Below, piece after piece: positions 36,001 to 39,639 of a stretch of DNA of 64,000 bases. The DNA lies in the NCBI GenBank assembly GCA_964016885.1, contig OZ024748.1:27055515-27119514 (forward strand). The letters are read 5' to 3'. The translations under genes were made by a program, and so were the position numbers. Under the pieces are notes generated by a model. That model did no database searches and was not told the DNA's origin. It worked only from the letters and a program-made list of their open reading frames with translations. Position 1 is the stretch's first letter. Each line of letters starts with the position of its first letter. Source of the DNA: Eledone cirrhosa. Lineage: Eukaryota; Mollusca; Cephalopoda; Octopoda; Eledonidae.

Positions 36001-38086
36001 TCGGCTGTAGTGTGGTGGTGTGATCCTGGTGTGTTGGCTGTAGTGTGGTGGTGTGATCCTGGTGTGTTGGCTGTAGTGTGGTGGTGTGATCCTGGTGTGT
36101 CGGCTGTAGTGTGGTGGTGGTGTGATCCTGGTGTGTCGGCTGTAGTGTGGTGGTGTGATCCTGGTGTGTCGGCTGTAGTGTGGTGGTGGTGGTGTGATCC
36201 TGGTGTGTCGGCTGTAGTGTGGTGGTGTGATCCTGGTGTGTTGGCTGTAGTGTGGTGGTGGTGTGATCCTGGTGTGTCGGCTGTAGTGTGGTGGTGTGAT
36301 CCTGGTGTGTCGGCTGTAGTGTGGTGGTGGTGTGATCCTGGTGTGTCGGCTGTAGTGTGGTGGTGTGATCCTGGTGTGTCGGCTGTAGTGTGGTGGTGGT
36401 GGTGTGATCCTGGTGTGTCGGCTGTAGTGTGGTGGTGTGATCCTGGTGTGTCGGCTGTAGTGTGGTGGTGGTGTGATCCTGGTGTGTCGGCTGTAGTGTG
36501 GTGGTGTGATCCTGGTGTGTCGGCTGTAGTGTGGTGGTGGTGTGATCCTGGTGTGTCGGCTGTAGTGTGGTGGTGTGATCCTGGTGTGTCGGCTGTAGTG
36601 TGGTGGTGTGATCCTGGTGTGTTGGCTGTAGTGTGGTGGTGTGATCCTGGTGTGTTGGCTGTAGTGTGGTGGTGTGATCATGGAATGTTTGATAAATACT
36701 GTCTTAAATAGGGTTAAAAACTAATTGGCTTTTTGCGTTCTTGATGATAATAAATATAAAAACAAAAGATATTTCCTTAAGACATTGTTACTTTGATATA
36801 ACTAATGGTGGCTTTCTCTCTTTAAATTTCTCCTAAAACAGAACCACCTGATGAATTCCTCTGTCCTATTACTAGAGAAGTTATGAGAGATCCTGTCATT
36901 GCCTCAGGTAAGTCAGTCACCTTCTGATCCCTCTCTCTATTAACTCTGTAAAGTGGTCATGATGGTGACACAGCAAAAAGCGGCCAGCCCAAACAGTAAA
37001 GTGGTTGCGTAGGTGTCACAACAAAAAGCACCCAGTCCACACTGTAAGGTAGTCATGTAGGTGTCACAACAAAAAGCACCCAGTCCACACTGTAAGGTAG
37101 TCATGTAGGTGTCACAACAAAAAGCACCCAGTACTCACTGTAAATGAGGATGGCATTAGGAAGGATATCCAGCTGTAGAAACCAAGTGAAAATCAGTTTT
37201 GTATGAGCAAGACATGGTCACCTGACCTTGCATTGTCCACAACGAAACAACTCATCTAACCCATGTTAGCTTGGAAGAATAGACCTAAAACGGTGATGAT
37301 GATGATGACACCAAACCACATGTTTCTATCACACCAAATCCCTACCGCATATTGGCTCCTCTTTATATTAGCAGTTCAAATCCCACCAAAGTTAGTTTTA
37401 CCTTTCATCCTTACAGGGTTGATAGAATAAAGTACCAGTAATGCACTGGGGTTGATTTCATCGATTATTGAGCACAGTTCTGTGTACCTTGGGTATGTGC
37501 TATGTGGTTTTTGGTGGTGTTGTTTCTATTAGTAGTGCTATTTTTTGTATTGTGTGTATATGTATATATATCTTTGTAAGTCCTTGGGTTTTGGTCATGT
37601 ATCTGTTTGTGTATGTGTTTTTTATCATTCCCAGAGCATCTAATATTATAGGTATTGTTTGTTTTATATTGTTATATTGGTTGATTGGCAGTATTGGTAA
37701 AGCATCGGACAATATACTTTGTGACATAGAGTTAGAGTGCTTTACCTTTTGATTTCATATCCCACCAGGGTTAACTCTGCCTTTCATCCTTACAGGGTCG
37801 ATAAAATAAAGTAGCAGTAATGCACTGGGACCAATTTATTCGATTTTCCAACTCCCCCAAAATTGTTGGCCTTGTGCCTAAATCAGAAACCAATATTATT
37901 ATTATTATATTGTATTTATTGTTTCCTTACTTAACAGATGGCTACACCTATGAGAGAACAGCGATAGAATCCTGGATCAAATCTGGCACTAGTCGTAGTC
38001 CCATGACCAACGTTATTCTTCCCAGTCAGCAACTGATCCCTAACTTAACTGTGAAAATGTTAATTCAGAATCATGTTAAGATGTAA
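1..38086 (+). CDS. WDSUB1: WDSUB1: WD repeat, SAM and U-box protein (spliced gene, 5' end off window)
   Basis: Eleven coding exons join in phase: 1-286, 2243-2439, 4723-4806, 9250-9343, 9610-9643, 11523-11563, 15395-15489, 16491-16742, 17218-17304, 36842-36907 and 37938-38086, all with GT/AG borders. They give 460 residues plus stop. Order: about six WD40 repeats (residues ~10-275), SAM domain (~314-382), U-box (~391-460). The vertebrate protein is about 476 residues and has the same order; by comparison roughly the first 50 residues (first WD blade) lie upstream. U-box proteins are E3 ubiquitin ligases that bind an E2 through this domain; the WD propeller and SAM are expected to bind partners or substrate. 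The precise substrate of WDSUB1 is not known to me. No stop or frameshift is seen, so the gene looks intact. Identification rests on family order and remembered motifs (AHDLG, CPITRE, SPMTN), not on a search. Confidence 0.93.
287..345. repeat. (AT)n microsatellite in intron
   Basis: A short poly(A) run after the donor is followed by about 18 TA dinucleotides. Confidence 0.9.
342..520 (+). repeat. SINE, 3' part (TTGCATCC/CTCTTTCTC-type)
   Basis: It resembles the 3' half of the copies at 11068 and 62985: a GGAGTCGATTCTTTTATA segment, a CTTTCTTCCTCTCTGGAAGAAATC segment split by small changes, then GACCTGGAGATGGG and a GATACCGTATGTCA-like end. The tRNA-like head is absent here. Confidence 0.6.
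521..1290. other. Intronic stretch without recognised feature
   Basis: Reading frames exist on both strands (538-996 minus, 1030-1281 plus) but show no family resemblance, no splice context and strong low-complexity bias. I see nothing I can name here. Confidence 0.5.
1295..1590. repeat. Dispersed repeat pieces (CAGCCCTGATC and GATTTGACTGCTATTT motifs)
   Basis: Two short motifs found elsewhere in the window lie here: GTCAGCCCTGATCGA (also near 16900 and 39330) and GATTTGACTGCTATTTTTTA (also at 16790, 39443, 48690 and 55180). They look like degenerate SINE bodies. Confidence 0.45.
1685..1830 (+). repeat. tRNA-derived SINE
   Basis: A tRNA-like head (AAGCTTGCTTGGCAACCATA, then GGATTTCGAACCCACTGC as B-box) is followed by GAATTTGGTAGATGGAAATT and GCAGAAGCCTGT. 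The same body is present at 46640-46750. Confidence 0.6.
1838..1900 (-). repeat. (ATG)n-tailed SINE, 3' fragment
   Basis: TAACATCTATTTTTCACGCT then TGTATGGGTTAAATGG is the complement of the CCATGCTAGCGTGGAAAATAG end shared by many copies in the window. Confidence 0.55.
2243..2439 (+). CDS. WDSUB1: WDSUB1 exon, WD repeat and AHDLG segment
   Basis: The acceptor is CCCAATTTCAG and the donor A|GTAAGA. The exon encodes the blade TCAFSPDSKLLISG...LRVWD and then KELEAHDLGMMGCDF, which matches the conserved EKAHDLGITCCDF stretch of vertebrate WDSUB1. The 197 bp fit the phases on both sides. Confidence 0.94.
2545..2960 (+). repeat. Degenerate (ATG)n-type SINE, tandem inner motif
   Basis: It contains three diverged copies of the GTGCTGGCACCA / AATGTACCCAGTGCACTGTA motif and ends with GGGCATCCAGCTATAGAAAC, as in better preserved copies at 36940 and 42660. 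The terminal (ATG)n is missing. Confidence 0.6.
3195..3350 (+). pseudogene. RTE-like LINE, 3' coding fragment
   Basis: It encodes RWYGHVMYMDNDCWVKKC and then IPVEGSFNRGRPRKTWAEVV, the conserved C-terminus of the LINE reverse-transcriptase polyprotein repeated at 5360, 42249, 43112 (minus) and 52800. Only this fragment remains. Confidence 0.8.
3428..3619 (-). repeat. tRNA-derived cephalopod SINE (nearly complete)
   Basis: On the minus strand it reads GGCGGTGGATTGGCAGTGTC (A-box side), a GTTCAAATCCCGCC-like B-box, then GGGTCGATAAAATAAAGTAC, CAGTAATGCACTGAG and TTGTGCCAAAAGTAGAAAC. It ends in (TAA)n. Confidence 0.85.
3640..3907 (-). repeat. Two partial cephalopod SINEs, head to tail
   Basis: Two copies of the GGCACAAGGCCAGCAATTT tail side begin at ~3641 and ~3765. 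The first stops after the GATGAAAGG segment; the second keeps a decayed head ending near TACACCACCC. Confidence 0.75.
3981..4200 (-). repeat. Cephalopod SINE with internal ATC insertion
   Basis: The tail and the GGGGTCGATAAAATAAAG core are intact, but between GGCGGGAT and TCAGATCGTAAAGG there is a foreign ATAATTATCATCATCACC stretch, which looks like the end of another ATG-tailed element. Confidence 0.75.
4201..4440. repeat. (AAT/AAC)n tract with a rearranged SINE
   Basis: Simple AAT/AAC repeats contain 27 bases of a minus-strand SINE tail (4288-4318) joined to a plus-strand SINE core and tail (4330-4410), making a head-to-head junction. Confidence 0.65.
4460..4687. mobile_element. piggyBac-like MITE
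   Basis: The 228-bp element starts TTAACCCTTTAATGTTC and ends GAATGCTAAAGGGTTAA. The outer TTAA could be the target duplication of piggyBac elements, whose ends typically begin CCC. There is no coding capacity. The right end is 35 bp from a WDSUB1 exon. Confidence 0.65.
4723..4806 (+). CDS. WDSUB1: WDSUB1 exon, WD repeat
   Basis: The acceptor is TTATTTTCAG and the donor T|GTAAGT. The 84-bp exon encodes YLLATCGQDALIKLWEI, the second half of the blade begun in the previous exon. A piggyBac-like MITE ends only 35 bp upstream, at 4687. Confidence 0.93.
4833..5172 (-). repeat. LINE-tailed tRNA-SINE (~330 bp)
   Basis: Read on the minus strand it has a tRNA-like head (CATGGCTTAGTGGTTATAGC as A-box, GTTGTGAGTTCAATTCTCAG as B-box) and a 3' end CCCACCCTTGCAAGCAGGG followed by ACGTAAAATGATGATGATG. 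Copies occur at 12598 and 45637. Confidence 0.85.
5208..5720 (+). pseudogene. RTE-like LINE copy with inverted 5' part
   Basis: Bases 5360-5720 are plus-strand LINE: QSLDKLREKLGLKGFEG, LHWYGHVMCMDNDHWVKKC and RPRKIWAEVV, then a 3' end with CATGCAAGCATGG and (ATG)n. Bases 5208-5357 are the same LINE in reverse, coding on the minus strand for RNDTGALNNINARKKEAW, the segment that precedes the reverse transcriptase in the copy at 51630. The catalytic part between them is missing. This is the form expected from twin priming during insertion. Confidence 0.8.
5721..5795. repeat. (TG)n/(TA)n microsatellite
   Basis: A GTGTGT run passes into about 20 AT dinucleotides, directly abutting the next MITE. 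Confidence 0.9.
5796..6032. mobile_element. pogo/Tigger-like MITE
   Basis: The 237-bp element begins CAGTAGAACCTCGGTTCACA and its right end, complemented, reads CAGAGAAACTTTGGTTCACA. TA flanks both sides (5794-5795 and 6033-6034). There is no transposase; Tc1/mariner superfamily by ends and TA target. Confidence 0.7.
6078..7385. repeat. 50-bp minisatellite (about 26 copies)
   Basis: The unit is GAAAGAGAGGGAGAGATGAT followed by TGGACTAGTTAACTAAAC and TATTATTACCAT. Two main forms exist (GGACTAGTTAACT and GGTCTAGTTAATT). They alternate at both ends of the array, giving a 100-bp period, while the middle (~6490-7120) is nearly uniform. Each unit holds the palindrome AGTTAACT. Confidence 0.95.
7386..8037. 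other. Intronic stretch, no clear feature
   Basis: A diverged last unit of the 50-bp repeat leads into unique-looking sequence. The motif ACCTGTAAACCTTCTCTACT followed by TTAGAG occurs twice (~7629 and ~7705), an imperfect ~75-bp direct repeat. No coding signal. Confidence 0.5.
8038..8215 (-). repeat. (ATG)n-tailed SINE, 3' half
   Basis: It begins with CATCATCATCATTACC and reads CCATGCTTGCATGGGTTAGA, GGTCAGGTGACTAGG and GGCTGGAAGCCCTTCCTAA, the complement of the GGGCATCCAGCC...GTGGAAAATAGA end of the family. Confidence 0.75.
8246..9020. repeat. CACTCAACCACCAGACACT minisatellite, variable length
   Basis: The core ACTCAACCACCAGACACT recurs with spacers such as CATCGACACTAACCTCAC or ACACTCACCTCAC. 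Unit length varies from about 24 to 60 bp, and the right end is degenerate. Confidence 0.85.
9250..9343 (+). CDS. WDSUB1: WDSUB1 exon, WD repeat
   Basis: The acceptor is TTTTGTCTGCCAG and the donor GG|GTAAGT. The exon encodes YILVGHEAPVSVCCFS and KLLASG, the first half of a blade completed by the next, very small exon. The intron before it (4807-9249) holds three tandem arrays or SINE clusters. Confidence 0.92.
9610..9643 (+). CDS. WDSUB1: WDSUB1 34-bp micro-exon
   Basis: The acceptor is TTTTCTTTCCAG and the donor CCT|GTAAGT. The exon encodes SFDKTVRLWNP, the W-N strand ending of the blade started in the previous exon, and enters in phase 2 and leaves in phase 0. It would be missed without protein similarity because it is so short. 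Confidence 0.9.
9708..9795. repeat. GTTGTTTAGC dispersed repeat
   Basis: It carries TTGTTGTTTAGCTTCAAATC, TCAGCCCATACAGA and AAAGGCATTTCAGCCATAGA; better copies of this body occur at 16868, 39308 and 39658. Confidence 0.5.
9965..10480 (-). pseudogene. CR1/L2-like LINE, C-terminal coding fragment and 3' UTR
   Basis: On the minus strand it encodes LDTLKLRRLATDLVNTHKI / INHLANNNADF and, after a one-base frame change near 10250, FTLRVAEDWNKLPASVV. R-L-x-x-D-L-x-x-x-Y/H-K-I and R-V-x-x-x-W-N-x-L-P-x-x-V-V are the usual C-terminal signatures of CR1/L2-like non-LTR polymerases. The 3' UTR ends with ATAATTTCATTATTATTATT. The same 3' end lies at 46751-46960. Confidence 0.75.
10481..10740. repeat. ~75-bp imperfect minisatellite (GTTGTTNTTCAACAG)
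   Basis: TTGTTGTTCTTCTTCTTCAA, CAGGAATGGTAAGAGAATGG, and CGTTGGTTTTTGTTGTTATT recur in three to four diverged units. Confidence 0.6.
10741..10915. repeat. TATGTTATGTGTATATA minisatellite
   Basis: Five or six units of about 30-37 bp built on GTTGTGTATGTTATGTGTAT with ATAGATAG-type endings. Confidence 0.7.
10966..11036 (-). repeat. Cephalopod SINE, 3' fragment
   Basis: AAGGCCAGCAATTATCCCAG and ACTTTATTTTATCGACCCTG identify the tail half of the family; the head is missing. Confidence 0.8.
11068..11340 (+). repeat. tRNA-derived SINE with CTCTTTCTCACTTCC body
   Basis: The head reads GGCATTGGCAGTTGGATAGA and CTGAGTTCGAATCGCATTGA. The body has AAGTGCCAGTCTAGTACTGG, GGTTGATTCTTCCTCTATAT, CTCTTTCTCACTTCC, GAAAGAAATCTGCTGTATTC and GACCTGGAGAGGAGATGGGC. 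The copy at 62985 is the closest relative. Confidence 0.75.
11523..11563 (+). CDS. WDSUB1: WDSUB1 41-bp micro-exon
   Basis: The acceptor is TTATGTTTCAG and the donor AG|GTGAGG. It encodes TNGDCIQILTSHTR, which aligns with the TNTENILHTLTQHTR linker of the vertebrate protein. The split arginine codon is completed by the next exon. Confidence 0.9.
11630..11945. repeat. Degenerate (CAT)n / TGTCATNNCAATG tract
   Basis: ATCATCATC runs alternate with TCATGTCAATGTTATCATCA-like phrases of about 35-45 bp. It lies 65 bp after a WDSUB1 micro-exon. Confidence 0.75.
11946..12030. repeat. (TA)n microsatellite
   Basis: About 27 TA dinucleotides, then TACATATATATA variants. Confidence 0.95.
12036..12113. 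repeat. Inverted repeat, 38-bp arms
   Basis: AAATAAATGGAGGAGGTGCA and TTTTAAAACCAAA are mirrored by TTTGGTTTTAAA and TGCACCTCCTCCATTTATTT with almost no loop (centre 12074/12075). The only mismatches are around CCTT versus ACGT. Confidence 0.85.
12598..12940 (-). repeat. LINE-tailed tRNA-SINE (~330 bp)
   Basis: Same order as at 4833: (CAT)n, TTTTACGTCCGCTTTTTCCC, GCTGGATGCCTTTCCTAACA, CATCTCATTTCTACAGCTGA, and the tRNA head complement ACCACTAAGCCATGTGCCTC at the right. Confidence 0.88.
12960..13230. other. Unrecognised, less AT-rich intronic stretch
   Basis: Possibly part of an old mobile element: it is denser in GC than its surroundings and contains short inverted words (CAAATTTAATTTG at 13096-13108). 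The minus-strand frames show no recognised family. Confidence 0.4.
13236..13345. repeat. ~110-bp direct repeat, copy 1
   Basis: It begins TGAGGCTTGTTTGCATAATT, contains CGAATGTTATTATTAATATT and ends TTCAGCCATGTAGAG. The partner is 13679-13785, with about ten differences. A CTGCTAATATGCAGATC minisatellite lies between them. Confidence 0.85.
13395..13505. repeat. 36-bp minisatellite, three units
   Basis: CAGTCTGCTAATATGCAGAT followed by CTGACTGATCAGC repeats three times; TGATCA in each unit is palindromic. Confidence 0.85.
13679..13785. repeat. ~110-bp direct repeat, copy 2
   Basis: Partner of 13236-13345; it shares ATGAGGCTTGTTTGCATAAT and TTTATTGTATTCAGCCATGT. Confidence 0.85.
13800..14085. 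repeat. (TG)n, (TA)n and (TC)n microsatellites
   Basis: TGTGTGTATATA blocks are followed by CACACAC/ATATAT and then by CTCTCTCTCT pyrimidine tracts. Several frames are open only because of the repeat. Confidence 0.9.
14104..14300 (+). repeat. Dispersed repeat, CCCGTGGTCCGATTTACACG type
   Basis: GGGAACCCGTGGTCCGATTT, ACGAAACTTGTTT and the terminal ACAGACAGACAAGCAAGCAA, CTTTTAGTAATATATATA look like the 3' end of a mobile element seen in many invertebrate genomes. I cannot name it. Confidence 0.45.
14389..14552 (+). repeat. Cephalopod SINE (head truncated)
   Basis: CTGAGTTTAAATCCTGCTGA (B-box), then GTACGGGGTCGATAAAATAA, CCAGTAATGCACTAGG and TTGCTGGCCTTGTGCCTCTA. It carries the longer CGATTTAATCGACTTTCCC insert before the tail. 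Confidence 0.85.
14573..14763 (+). repeat. Cephalopod SINE, full length
   Basis: Head TTGGCAGTATCGGTAGAGGG, B-box GAGTTCAAATCCCGCCGAGG, core TTACGGGGTCGATAAAATAA, tail AATTGCTGGCCTTGTGCC. It is one of the best preserved copies in the window. Confidence 0.9.
14848..15038 (-). repeat. Cephalopod SINE, full length
   Basis: Minus-strand copy with intact tail (GGCACAAGGCCAGCAATTAC), core, B-box (GGCGGGATTTGAACTCAG) and head (GATACTGCCAATCCACC). Four copies lie in both orientations between 14.39 and 15.24 kb. Confidence 0.9.
15049..15235 (-). repeat. Cephalopod SINE
   Basis: Tail ATAGGCACAAGGCCAGCGAT, the longer GGGAAAGTCGATTAAATTGA insert, core and B-box (GGTGGGATTTGAACTCAGAA). The head fades near 15235. 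Confidence 0.87.
15395..15489 (+). CDS. WDSUB1: WDSUB1 exon, last WD repeat
   Basis: The acceptor is TTTTCCCACCAG and the donor AATG|GTGAGG. The product YVTCCTFSLDDKYLASGS then NDKTIKIWNM is the final blade (vertebrate YVTTCAF...LLATGSMDKTVNIW). Confidence 0.94.
15645..15905 (+). repeat. Degenerate (ATG)n-type SINE with inner tandem motif
   Basis: Four diverged copies of the GTGGCACCAGCTCTATCACC / TTACAGAGTGTACTTGATGC motif, as at 2545, then AAGGCCATGCTGGGATA. Confidence 0.6.
15945..16470. repeat. Imperfect tandem repeat abutting the SAM exon
   Basis: Three diverged units share AGTCTTTACTTTAGTAC or similar, CACCAGTAAAGATACTATAA, and TTTTTAGATATTTTCTGC followed by AAATCATTACAGGATGTT. The array stops about 20 bp before the exon-8 acceptor. 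Confidence 0.7.
16491..16742 (+). CDS. WDSUB1: WDSUB1 exon, linker and most of the SAM domain
   Basis: The acceptor is TTTCTTTTCCAG and the donor ATAC|GTAAGA. An acidic linker is followed by KWSVEDACSWLQRTELEDF and a helix-rich stretch with DGPELLRLSDD, the typical SAM core (W at the start, a central D-G-x-x-L-L-x-L). The domain is finished in the next exon. Confidence 0.94.
16785..16945. repeat. Dispersed SINE-body pieces
   Basis: AAGGAGATTTAGCTGTTCTT then TCTAGCAGGTTGAGTGACCA, next to GTTGTTGTTGTTTAACCCCA and GCAGACCTATGATCAAAGAT. Both motifs recur together near 1295 and 39308. Confidence 0.55.
16953..17160. repeat. 20-bp minisatellite (about 10 copies)
   Basis: The unit AGTTAAAATACTTCTATAAT is repeated with few changes and ends 57 bp before a WDSUB1 exon. 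Confidence 0.95.
17218..17304 (+). CDS. WDSUB1: WDSUB1 exon, end of SAM domain
   Basis: The acceptor is TCTCTTTATTCAG and the donor AAAG|GTTGGT, a weak donor lacking the usual GTAAGT. It encodes AYGSRSKILRARDHLVSQI, corresponding to LGLRSKVLRKIEEL at the end of the vertebrate SAM domain. The following intron is about 19.5 kb, nearly all tandem repeat. Confidence 0.93.
17325..17979 (+). repeat. Degenerate (TGTRG)n satellite
   Basis: Irregular GTGTAGTGTGGTGTGATGTA phrases with AG/GG alternation and occasional GTCTAGTATAG words. It runs directly into the 33-bp array, whose TAGTGTGGTGGTGTG half resembles it. Confidence 0.9.
20776..24397 (+). repeat. ~3.62 kb higher-order unit, copy 1
   Basis: The variant order of units here recurs about 3,620 bp to the right. 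For example, bases 21139-22224 and 24761-25846 match in unit-by-unit variant order at an offset of 3,622. The rare TCAG variant at ~24396 recurs at ~28016. The left boundary is near 20776, where TTGG and TCAG differ between copies. Confidence 0.85.
22204..22600 (+). repeat. 130-bp four-unit higher-order repeat
   Basis: Four successive units (31-bp GATCCTGTGTG form, TCGG form, TATCC/TTGG form, TCGG form) repeat with period ~130; the 31-bp form recurs at about 22204, 22336, 22466 and 22597. The same block is at 25826-26090 in the duplicated copy. Confidence 0.9.
24398..28018 (+). repeat. ~3.62 kb higher-order unit, copy 2
   Basis: Direct tandem partner of the preceding unit, with the same succession of 33, 36 and 31-bp forms. 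It lacks the single-base indels that interrupt copy 1 between 22.7 and 23.9 kb. Confidence 0.85.
36842..36907 (+). CDS. WDSUB1: WDSUB1 exon, start of U-box
   Basis: The acceptor is TTTCTCCTAAAACAG and the donor TCAG|GTAAGT. It encodes PPDEFLCPITREVMRDPVIAS, the first strand-loop of the U-box (consensus P-D-x-F-x-C-P-I-x-x-x-x-M-x-D-P-V). It lies only 162 bp beyond the end of the giant minisatellite. Confidence 0.96.
36935..37306 (+). repeat. (ATG)n-tailed SINE with three tandem inner motifs
   Basis: GTAAGGTAGTCATGTAGGTG, then TCACAACAAAAAGCACCCAG, is repeated three times at ~56 bp. Next come GGAAGGATATCCAGCTGTAG, CATGGTCACCTGACC, CATGTTAGCTTGGAAG, and (GATGAT)n. Confidence 0.8.
37372..37470 (+). 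repeat. Cephalopod SINE, fragment
   Basis: B-box AGTTCAAATCCCACC to GCACTGGGGTTGATTTCATC; head and tail are missing. Confidence 0.75.
37681..37895 (+). repeat. Cephalopod SINE, long form
   Basis: Head GATTGGCAGTATTGGTAAAG, a diverged B-box region, CTTACAGGGTCGATAAAATA, the long insert ATTTATTCGATTTTCC and tail TTGTTGGCCTTGTGCCTAAA. It ends 42 bp before the last WDSUB1 exon. Confidence 0.85.
37938..38086 (+). CDS. WDSUB1: WDSUB1 last exon, U-box and stop
   Basis: The acceptor is CCTTACTTAACAG. The product DGYTYERTAIESWI, SPMTN and IPNLTVKMLIQNHVK matches the remainder of the U-box (D-G-x-T-Y-E, W, S-P-x-T, L-x-P-N). The reading frame ends at TAA 38084-38086, close to where the vertebrate protein ends. 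Confidence 0.96.
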
Positions 38087-38117
38087 GATGAAGTGTCACT
38101 GTGTGCATTGTGTGTGT

Positions 38118-38330
38118 GTATGAGGCATGGTTGAAGAAGTTCACTCTGTAGTCCAAAGTTCAATCTCACTGTGTGGCAGTACCTTGGACAAGTTTTGGTT
38201 TGAGCTAAGCATTGTACAGGAAAAAAATTGACTTGATGGTAACTGAGAAAGCTCAACAAATGGAGCACTGTGTTTGTCATTTGAAAACCTAGATTTATCT
38301 CACACACGCACGCAGAGAGAGAGAGAGAGA
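38118..38330 (+). repeat. Possible tRNA-SINE remnant and (GA)n
   Basis: GAGGCATGGTTGAAGAAGTT resembles a tRNA-like head and is followed by CAGTACCTTGGACAAGTTTT; (GAGA)n ends the stretch. It would lie in the WDSUB1 3' UTR or just beyond. Confidence 0.4.
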
Positions 38331-38474
38331 GGGTGTCATACTAATTCTGTTAAATGTCTGTGGAATACTCAGCCATATATCACTGTAATATAATGAGTAG
38401 GTAGTTTAGTTGATCAAACAACTGAAACACTCATTATTGAAACTGATAGTAGAACCACATTTATTTTTATTTAC

Positions 38475-39260
38475 TCAGTGTGTGTGTGTCTGTGTGTCCA
38501 TCTCTTCATATTTGTGTCGATGTGTTGGTATGTATGCATGTGTATTGGCATGTTTGTGTGGGTGTATTTGTGTGTTTGTGTTTGTATGTGACACAGCATT
38601 TTTATGCATTTGTTTGTATGTGTGCGTGTGTTTGCGTGTGTGTATGTTTGCGTGTGTATGTATGATGTGTATATATATATATGTAGGCTTCCTAGTAGGT
38701 CAGTGTACCTCTCCAGTATATTTTACTTGTTACATCTGTATATCATGACAGGTGTAGCAAGTAAAAGGACTCCATATGAAACACGTGACGAGCCCTGCAC
38801 TGCTAACCCTTGTTTTAGCTGGGTAAATGGCACATTGTTGTATAGTGTTGATGATGATGATGATGATGATAATCATAATGATCATGATGATCATGTTGGT
38901 ATTGATGTTGCTGCTGATCATGGTGATGATGATGATTATAATCATTGGTGATGCTGATGTTACTGCTGATGATTAGGATCATGGTGATGATGATGATGGT
39001 TGTTTTTCTTTCACTATTGTGTACATAATTTACAGTATTGCTATGAGTGAACACATAGTCTTAGGTAAACAGTGCAGGAATACCACTACATACCCTTCTA
39101 CCTCCTATGCCTTTCTCCCTCATACACTCACACATACATATATACACATAGACACGTCATATCTATATACACATACACGTCATATCTATACAGCATCAAT
39201 CGCCGTTACATTCCAAACTCTGCTCTGCTGTAAATTCAAGAAAATGAACAATATGAAAAT
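38475..39260. repeat. (TG)n, (GAT)n and CA-rich microsatellites
   Basis: TGTGTGTG/TTTGTATG tract (38475-38690), GATGATGATGATGATGATGA tract (38850-39000) and CACATACA tract (39120-39200). Open frames here are compositional. Confidence 0.85.
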
Positions 39261-39307
39261 TATTTGAAATTTCGGCCATGTTCTGGTGCATTATTCTTAC
39301 CATTCCT

Positions 39308-39605
39308 CTGTTGCTGTTTAACCCTAGGTCAGCCCCGATCCAGTTGACCTATGATGAAAGACACTCTAGCCGTAACCATCATATCTATTTTTTTTTAATA
39401 CCAGAGACAATTTTATTGTTCAATGTGGCAATCTTTATTTAAGACTGTGATTTGAAGGAGATTTGGCTGCTATTTTTAGCAGGTTCAGAAAACACATAGA
39501 AGCTCCTTCGGCTCATATGAACCTAGGCAGGATTTGACTTCATAATATAAAGGGAAGTAACTAAATACCACAAGTTTTGACTAATGCCCTACTGATTTTG
39601 CCATT
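39308..39605 (-). repeat. SINE pair (GTTTAACCCTAGGTCAGCCC and AAGGAGATTTGGCTGC types)
   Basis: 39308-39385 carries TTGCTGTTTAACCCTAGGTC and GACCTATGATGAAAGACA. 39415-39605 read on the minus strand has a tRNA-like head (GGCAAAATCAGTAGGGCATT), a B-box-like GAAGTCAAATCCTGCC and a body with CCTGCTAAAAATAGCAGCCA. Confidence 0.6.
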
Positions 39606-39639
39606 CACTTGTCTCTTTCTCTCTCTTTCTATATATATA

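Larger units (their letters stand above)
17980..36679 (+). repeat. Giant 33/36-bp minisatellite, ~18.7 kb, in WDSUB1 intron 9
   Basis: The 33-bp unit starts GATCCTGGTGTGTCGG and continues CTGTAGTGTGGTGGTGT; a 36-bp form has one extra GGT, and rare 39-bp forms have two. From length I estimate about 550 units. Common variants are TTGG or TCAG in place of TCGG, TATCC for GATCC (GTGTTATCC), and ATGATCC. Rare 31-bp units lack two bases (GATCCTGTGTGTTGG). The plus strand, the WDSUB1 sense strand, is G/T-rich. All lengths but the 31-bp form are multiples of three, so long stop-free frames arise on both strands; I do not regard them as genes. Confidence 0.98.

Noticed and set aside
17980..36681. Long frames in the array (up to 1,527 codons plus, 1,778 codons minus) as protein genes
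   Set aside because: They consist only of the 33/36-bp unit read in one frame, switch frame at every 31-bp unit, and lie inside a WDSUB1 intron without independent start or splice context.
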